DNA from: Heyndrickxia ginsengihumi
GTDB taxonomy: Bacteria; Bacillota; Bacilli; Bacillales; Bacillaceae_C
DNA: 64,000 bases
Direction of reading: 5' to 3'
Assembly (NCBI RefSeq): GCF_011008565.1
Contig: NZ_JAAIWK010000017.1
Location: forward strand, 1 to 64,000
Both the position numbers and the translations under genes were made by a program. This document shows, in pieces, positions 59,700 to 64,000 of the stretch. Every line of letters starts with the position of its first letter. Within the stretch, counting starts at the first letter, position 1. The notes beneath the pieces were generated by a model, which ran no database searches, was not told where the DNA came from, and saw nothing but the letters and a program-made list of their open reading frames with translations.

Positions 59700-60978
59700 C
59701 CCATTCGATTTCTTTTGCTTCGATGAAATGTTCAAGAATGTGTTCGCCAAGTGCTTTAACCATCACTTCATCAGATTGCAAGTTTGATAGTGCTTGGTAT
59801 AGAGTACCTGGAAGATCGATAATACCTACTTCTTCTCTTTCTTCTTTCGTCATAACGTAGATGTTACGATCAACTGGAGCAGGAGCTTCTAATTTATTTT
59901 TAATACCATCTAAACCAGCTTGAAGTAATACAGCCATTGCTAAGTATGGATTTGCAGCAGGGTCTACACTACGTACTTCAACACGAGTACTTAAGCCGCG
60001 AGAAGCTGGAATACGAATAAGCGGGCTACGGTTACGAGCTGACCAAGCTACATAACATGGTGCTTCATAACCTGGTACTAAACGTTTGTATGAGTTAACA
60101 GTTGGGTTCGTCACTGCTGTAAAGTTAGGTGCATGTTTAATGATACCTGCAATAAATTGAAAAGCCGTTTCGCTTAATTGCAATTCTCCTTCACCTTCAG
60201 CAAAGAATGCATTTTCTTTTCCTTTGAATAAAGAAAGGTTAGAGTGCATTCCAGAACCGTTCACACCGAATAATGGTTTTGGCATAAATGTTGCATGTAA
60301 GCCATGTTTACGAGCAATGGTTTTCACAACAAGTTTAAATGTTTGAATGTTGTCACATGCAGTAATGGCATCAGCATATTTAAAGTCAATTTCGTGTTGT
60401 CCTGGAGCTACTTCATGGTGAGAAGCTTCAATTTCAAAGCCCATTTCTTCAAGTTCTAACACGATATCACGACGGCAATTTTCACCTAAATCTGTTGGAG
60501 CTAAATCGAAATATCCGCCATTATCATTTAATTCAAGAGTAGGTTCATTTTTTTCATCAAGTTTGAATAGGAAAAATTCTGGTTCAGGTCCTAAATTAAA
60601 TTTAGTGAATCCAAGAGCTTCCATTTCTCTTAATACACGTCTTAAATTGTTGCGTGGATCTCCTTCAAAAGGTGTTCCATCTGGATTGTAAATGTCACAG
60701 ATTAAACGAGCAACTTTTCCTTTTTCAGCAGTCCAAGGGAAAATAACCCATGTATCTAAATCTGGATATAAATACATATCGGATTCTTCAATACGTACAA
60801 AACCTTCAATAGAAGAACCGTCAAACATCATTTTGTTATCAAGTGCTTTTTCTAATTGGCTTACAGGGATTTCAACGTTTTTAATTGTTCCTAAAATGTC
60901 AGTGAACTGTAAACGAATGAATTTTACGTTTTCCTCTTTAGCAATTCTTGTAATGTCTTCGCGTGTATACTTTGCCAT
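59641..60978 (-). CDS. glnA: Glutamine synthetase type I
   Basis: 445 residues from ATG 60978 (GGGAGG 9 bases upstream; the open frame to 61017 is unused). It joins ammonia and glutamate with ATP. Opening [37 protein letters not shown]; metal and substrate motifs [85 protein letters not shown]. It belongs to the Bacillus GSI-alpha class, without an adenylylation site. The C-terminal codons lie in attR. Lies 60-odd bases after glnR, one operon. Confidence 0.97.
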   Translation of the reverse strand: MAKYTREDITRIAKEENVKFIRLQFTDILGTIKNVEIPVSQLEKALDNKMMFDGSSIEGFVRIEESDMYLYPDLDTWVIFPWTAEKGKVARLICDIYNPDGTPFEGDPRNNLRRVLREMEALGFTKFNLGPEPEFFLFKLDEKNEPTLELNDNGGYFDLAPTDLGENCRRDIVLELEEMGFEIEASHHEVAPGQHEIDFKYADAITACDNIQTFKLVVKTIARKHGLHATFMPKPLFGVNGSGMHSNLSLFKGKENAFFAEGEGELQLSETAFQFIAGIIKHAPNFTAVTNPTVNSYKRLVPGYEAPCYVAWSARNRSPLIRIPASRGLSTRVEVRSVDPAANPYLAMAVLLQAGLDGIKNKLEAPAPVDRNIYVMTKEEREEVGIIDLPGTLYQALSNLQSDEVMVKALGEHILEHFIEAKEIEWDMFRTQVHPWEREQYMQMY

Positions 60979-61042
60979 GTAACCTTTTCCTCCCTTTGGA
61001 CATAAAAAATATATCAAAAGCTATAAAGCTAGCTTTGAACCA

Positions 61043-61438
61043 TTAATGAAAATATCTAGGTATATCGTTTAGCTTCTGACTAGGTCGCTGGAAGCGTCCC
61101 GCTTGTAAAAGCTCTTGTCTAAGACGTTTGCGAATTTCTTCATCTGTTACTTGTTTTTTCGCAAGCAATGCTGAAGGAATTTCTTTATGTTCATGTTTCA
61201 TATTAAAAATCTTTTTAATGCCGGCCAAATTAATTCCTTGATCCAATAAATCTTTGATCTCTAATAACTGGTCAACGTCATTCAAAGAATAGAGTCGACG
61301 ATTGCCTTCTGTTCTTTCAGGAGAAATCAATTCATGTTCTTCATAATAACGAATTTGCCGAGCAGACAGTTCAGTCAATTTCATTACTGTACCAATGGAT
61401 AATAGCGGCATTGAGCGGCGAATTTCTTTTCGACTCAT
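61043..61438 (-). CDS. glnR: Glutamine synthetase repressor GlnR (MerR family)
   Basis: 131 residues. A MerR-type winged helix (13-80: LLSIGTVMKLTELSARQIRYYEEHELISPERTEGNRRLYSLNDVDQLLEIKDLLDQG) and a short C-terminal signal domain ending SQKLNDIPRYFH, which contacts feedback-inhibited GlnA. It represses glnRA in nitrogen excess. A GlnR box and a partial second box lie at its promoter. Confidence 0.95.
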   Translation of the reverse strand: MSRKEIRRSMPLLSIGTVMKLTELSARQIRYYEEHELISPERTEGNRRLYSLNDVDQLLEIKDLLDQGINLAGIKKIFNMKHEHKEIPSALLAKKQVTDEEIRKRLRQELLQAGRFQRPSQKLNDIPRYFH

Positions 61439-61468
61439 ATTTGAACTCTCCTTTTCTTTTATATTTTT

Positions 61469-61497
61469 ACTATATTCGATGTAAGTTTTTTTGTCAA
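61469..61497 (-). promoter_or_regulatory. Sigma-A promoter of glnRA
   Basis: TTGACA (61497-61492), 17 bases, TATAGT (61474-61469) on the minus strand, 30 bases before glnR. Confidence 0.85.
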
Positions 61498-61519
61498 TAG
61501 AATGTTATATTTTGTAACG
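61480..61519. promoter_or_regulatory. GlnR/TnrA boxes
   Basis: Box 1, TGTTATATTTTGTAACG (61503-61519), fits TGTnAn7TnACA with one mismatch, just upstream of the -35. A weaker second match (61480-61496) covers the -35 and spacer, as in the two-box B. subtilis glnRA promoter. Confidence 0.75.
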
Positions 61520-61584
61520 CGTTTTTTATTATTTTTTTAAAATAAACAGAATAATTAAATATGTTTACATTATGATCATGAAGC

Positions 61585-62418
61585 TCATGATTCACCTTTC
61601 TCTACTGGGTTTTCTTCATAGGATACCCAATCAGAGTAGCTGCCGGGATACAGCTTAACATTTCGGAACCCTGCTGCCTTTAATGCTAGAAAGTTCGGTG
61701 TCGCCGTCACGCCTGATCCGCAATAAACAATGATTTCTTCGTTTTTGTCTAAAAGTTGAAATCGTTCTTGTTGTTTTTCTAATGGCTGCCATAAACCATT
61801 CTTTAAACTATCCGTCCATTCAATATTTATCGCACCAGGAATATGTCCTGGTACCCGATCGATTGGCTCTACTATTCCAAGATAACGATTTTTTGCACGT
61901 GAATCAATTAAGATTCGATCTTTTTTAGCGACAGCCTGTTTCACATCTTCATAAGATACGATCATTTCATCATTTGGCTCAGGCCGGTAATTCGTTTTTA
62001 CAGGGGATGGAATATCCGTCGTAGTCGGCAATTGAGCTTCCTTCCAGCCAGTGTAGCCTCCATCAAGAATATAAACGTGCGGATGATTTAAAAAAGTTAG
62101 TAACCACCAAAAACGGCTTGCAAATGAACCTTCTCCATCGTCATAAACAACTATTGTAGACTGGTCATCAATTCCTGCAGCTTGACACTTTTCAATAAAA
62201 CGATGTAAATCTGGCAACGGATGTCTACCGCCGTGCTGTTGAGGAGGGTTTGATAAATCTTTTTCTAAATCAAAGAAAATCGCTTCAGGGATATGTCCCT
62301 CTTCATATACCCTTCTTCCATAATCAGGGTCTCCTAATGAAAATCTGCAGTCAATAACTACAAGATGTTCATCCCGAAAATGGTTCTTCAACCATTCAAT
62401 GCTTTTTATTTCATTCAA
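61585..62418 (-). CDS. Sulfurtransferase, 3-mercaptopyruvate/thiosulfate type
   Basis: 277 residues, two rhodanese domains (1-130 inactive, 150-275 active). The active-site loop is YCGSGVTATPN; CGSGVTA is the mercaptopyruvate-type motif. It transfers sulfane sulfur to thiols or cyanide. It follows a dynamin-like gene by 33 bases and may be cotranscribed with it. Confidence 0.9.
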   Translation of the reverse strand: MNEIKSIEWLKNHFRDEHLVVIDCRFSLGDPDYGRRVYEEGHIPEAIFFDLEKDLSNPPQQHGGRHPLPDLHRFIEKCQAAGIDDQSTIVVYDDGEGSFASRFWWLLTFLNHPHVYILDGGYTGWKEAQLPTTTDIPSPVKTNYRPEPNDEMIVSYEDVKQAVAKKDRILIDSRAKNRYLGIVEPIDRVPGHIPGAINIEWTDSLKNGLWQPLEKQQERFQLLDKNEEIIVYCGSGVTATPNFLALKAAGFRNVKLYPGSYSDWVSYEENPVEKGES

Positions 62419-62451
62419 ATGAATACTTCCTTTCTTCTATATAATAGTTAT

Positions 62452-63999
62452 TTACAATAGCTTACTAATGTGTTTCCATTCTTCTACATTAACCGTTTGT
62501 TCTAAAGCTTCGAACCAGCCCTCAAATTGTTCTGTGATATCCGCAATTATTTCAGCTATCATTCTTTCGTGCTCATCTTTTATCCAAGTTTGTAGCATAC
62601 TTTCCAATTTCTCATCTTGAGACTGTAAGTAGATGTCTGCCTCTAATTCAAGCAATGATTGCAACTCTTCTTGCATTGCTTGCTTTTCATTTTTTTCAAA
62701 AAATGATTTCGCATTTTTAAAATGTTTAAACGTTTGTTCTAAAGGCTTATTGTTAATATGTTGAAATGCATTTGGAAATTCTGGTGTTTTTCTATTCTCC
62801 AGTTCAAAATCCGTCATACTTAATTCATTGTTTAATATTTGTATTTCCTTTTCAAGCTGTGCAAACACTTGATGAAACATTTTTTTGGAATAAGCTTCAA
62901 GACGCAGTGTCGTCGCGCGAAATTCTTGTGCAAAATCATACCCTACACTGTCAAGCAATTCTGCTAACGCATGTTTCAGCCCCTCACGATTATAGACAGT
63001 AGCAGGGTTAAACGCTTCTTTAAAAAAGTCAGGAAAGCGGTAAAAGACACGTTGCTTCACATAAAATAGCAATTCTTTTTTCTCTTGTTTGACATTCGTT
63101 ATGATCTGGTCTGGTTTAGCATCAAGCAGTAACTGTTCAATCTGTTTTCTTGCAGTATGTAATTGCCGTTTACGTTCTGCTTTTTGTTCATTACTCTCAC
63201 TCGCAGAAGAAATGATGGCATCTACCATTTGCTTTCCTCTCTCAAGCTCTTTTTCAGCAGATTGTAGTACCATTTTTAATAAATCATATTGTAAAAATTG
63301 CTCAAATGCTTTCTGAAAATGTGGCAGCTTTGATTGCTCTACTTCCCCATTTATCGCCAATAAGCTAGAAATGCCAAACAATCTTGGAAAACGAATGCCA
63401 TATTGAGTAAGTTGGTCATTCACATAGTCCAATACTTCATGTAATTCTTCCTCTGATTCTGCTAAATCAATCGCATTCACAATAAAAAACATTTTATCGA
63501 GTTCAAATGCATCTTTAACACGACCAAGTTGAATTAAAAACTCACGATCTGCTTTTGCAAATGCATGATTATAGTAAGTGACAAACAAAATCGCATCAGA
63601 TTCTTTAATATATTCAAACGCTACTCCTGTATGGCGTGCATTGATCGAATCTGCTCCCGGTGTATCGACTAACGTAATGCCCATTCTTGTAAATGGAACA
63701 TCATAGTACAAATCAATGGATTCAACAAAACACGATTGTTCCTCATTTGCGACAAAAGCTTGGAATTGTTGAATATTTGTTTCAAGCGTTTGTCCTAATT
63801 GCTCTTTGTACTGTTCGAAGCCTTTTGCAAATGCAAGTAAAAATGAAAGATGAATGTTCTCCCTTCCTTCACTTTTATTTAATCGTTTTAAAGTACGAAT
63901 TTGTTCATTCGCTTCTATTAAAGATTGGCAATCCAAATTGAACACTTTTAATGAATTTCTAACATCGTCTAACAATTGATCAGCCGTTTTTAAATGCAC
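62452..63999 (-). CDS. Dynamin-family GTPase (partial, DynA/YpbR-like)
   Basis: 515 codons visible; the gene starts beyond the window's right edge. GTPase part: the G3 motif VDTPGADSINARHT and the G4-like FFIVNAIDLAESEEE, followed by long helical stalk segments (KQMVDAIISSASESNEQKAERKRQLHTARK) and a C-terminal coiled region. Similar to the bacterial dynamins DynA/YpbR that remodel membranes after damage or phage attack. The G1 P-loop is outside the window, so whether this is the single or the double form cannot be said. Confidence 0.85.
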   Translation of the reverse strand: MHLKTADQLLDDVRNSLKVFNLDCQSLIEANEQIRTLKRLNKSEGRENIHLSFLLAFAKGFEQYKEQLGQTLETNIQQFQAFVANEEQSCFVESIDLYYDVPFTRMGITLVDTPGADSINARHTGVAFEYIKESDAILFVTYYNHAFAKADREFLIQLGRVKDAFELDKMFFIVNAIDLAESEEELHEVLDYVNDQLTQYGIRFPRLFGISSLLAINGEVEQSKLPHFQKAFEQFLQYDLLKMVLQSAEKELERGKQMVDAIISSASESNEQKAERKRQLHTARKQIEQLLLDAKPDQIITNVKQEKKELLFYVKQRVFYRFPDFFKEAFNPATVYNREGLKHALAELLDSVGYDFAQEFRATTLRLEAYSKKMFHQVFAQLEKEIQILNNELSMTDFELENRKTPEFPNAFQHINNKPLEQTFKHFKNAKSFFEKNEKQAMQEELQSLLELEADIYLQSQDEKLESMLQTWIKDEHERMIAEIIADITEQFEGWFEALEQTVNVEEWKHISKLL

Positions 64000-64000
64000 A

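Noticed and set aside
1-64000. tRNA or rRNA genes
   Set aside because: No cloverleaf or rRNA sequence recognised; notably the prophage att site is in glnA and not in a tRNA gene.

Overview
The window is AT-rich DNA from a spore-forming Bacillaceae (Bacillus sensu lato). The evidence is a YjcZ-type sporulation peptide, CotD-type coat protein, DUF3231 and CBO0543 spore-associated families, several sigma-K-like promoters (AC, 16-17 nt, CATAnnnTA), a glnR-glnA pair with a GlnR box, and strong AGGAGG ribosome sites with frequent TTG/GTG starts. I cannot name the species.

Region 1 (1-19419) is chromosome. It holds a dead IS3-type transposase, a spore-related neighbourhood (YjcZ, YqcI-type, CBO0543, two DUF3231 paralogues, DUF2164, a cupin, catalase, CotD, a coiled-coil coat-like protein), DinB and TM2-like proteins, a cyclic-di-GMP-I riboswitch in front of a 33-residue Cys-rich peptide, a Bmr/Blt-type MFS pump with its TetR regulator and a palindromic operator, a YitT protein, and small membrane proteins and gene fragments.

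Region 2 (about 19451-59699) is an integrated siphovirus-type prophage of about 40 kb. It sits between two 66-bp direct repeats in the 3' end of glnA. The right copy supplies the last codons and terminator of the working glnA; the left copy is the displaced end. Tandem TGTGGGTGA arm-type sites flank the att repeats. From left to right the element carries: (a) a gene-poor accessory zone (19.5-25.8 kb) with four copies of an apparent 76-90-nt RNA gene, repeated terminator hairpins, a lysin remnant, tiny membrane peptides, a coat-like protein and a bacteriocin-like precursor followed by a two-TM protein; (b) lysis genes; (c) tail genes, including a probable -1 frameshifted G/GT chaperone pair; (d) head genes, portal, terminase, HNH and a cos candidate; (e) an ArpU-type late regulator, with two look-alike late promoters carrying TGACCGT boxes; (f) early and replication genes with 21-bp iterons inside a DnaD-like gene and SSB; (g) a divergent XRE switch with five CAAC-N5-GTTG operators; (h) on the plus strand, the repressor, an OLD-like ATPase/Toprim protein with a D12-class adenine methylase (defence candidate), an ImmA-type protease and the integrase.

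Region 3 (59641-64000) is chromosome again: glnA, glnR, a 3-mercaptopyruvate-type sulfurtransferase, and a dynamin-like GTPase cut by the window end.

The points most worth following are the ATPase-Toprim/methylase pair placed between repressor and immA, the RNA-module array with its neighbouring micro-peptides, the bacteriocin-like pair, and the late-promoter boxes.
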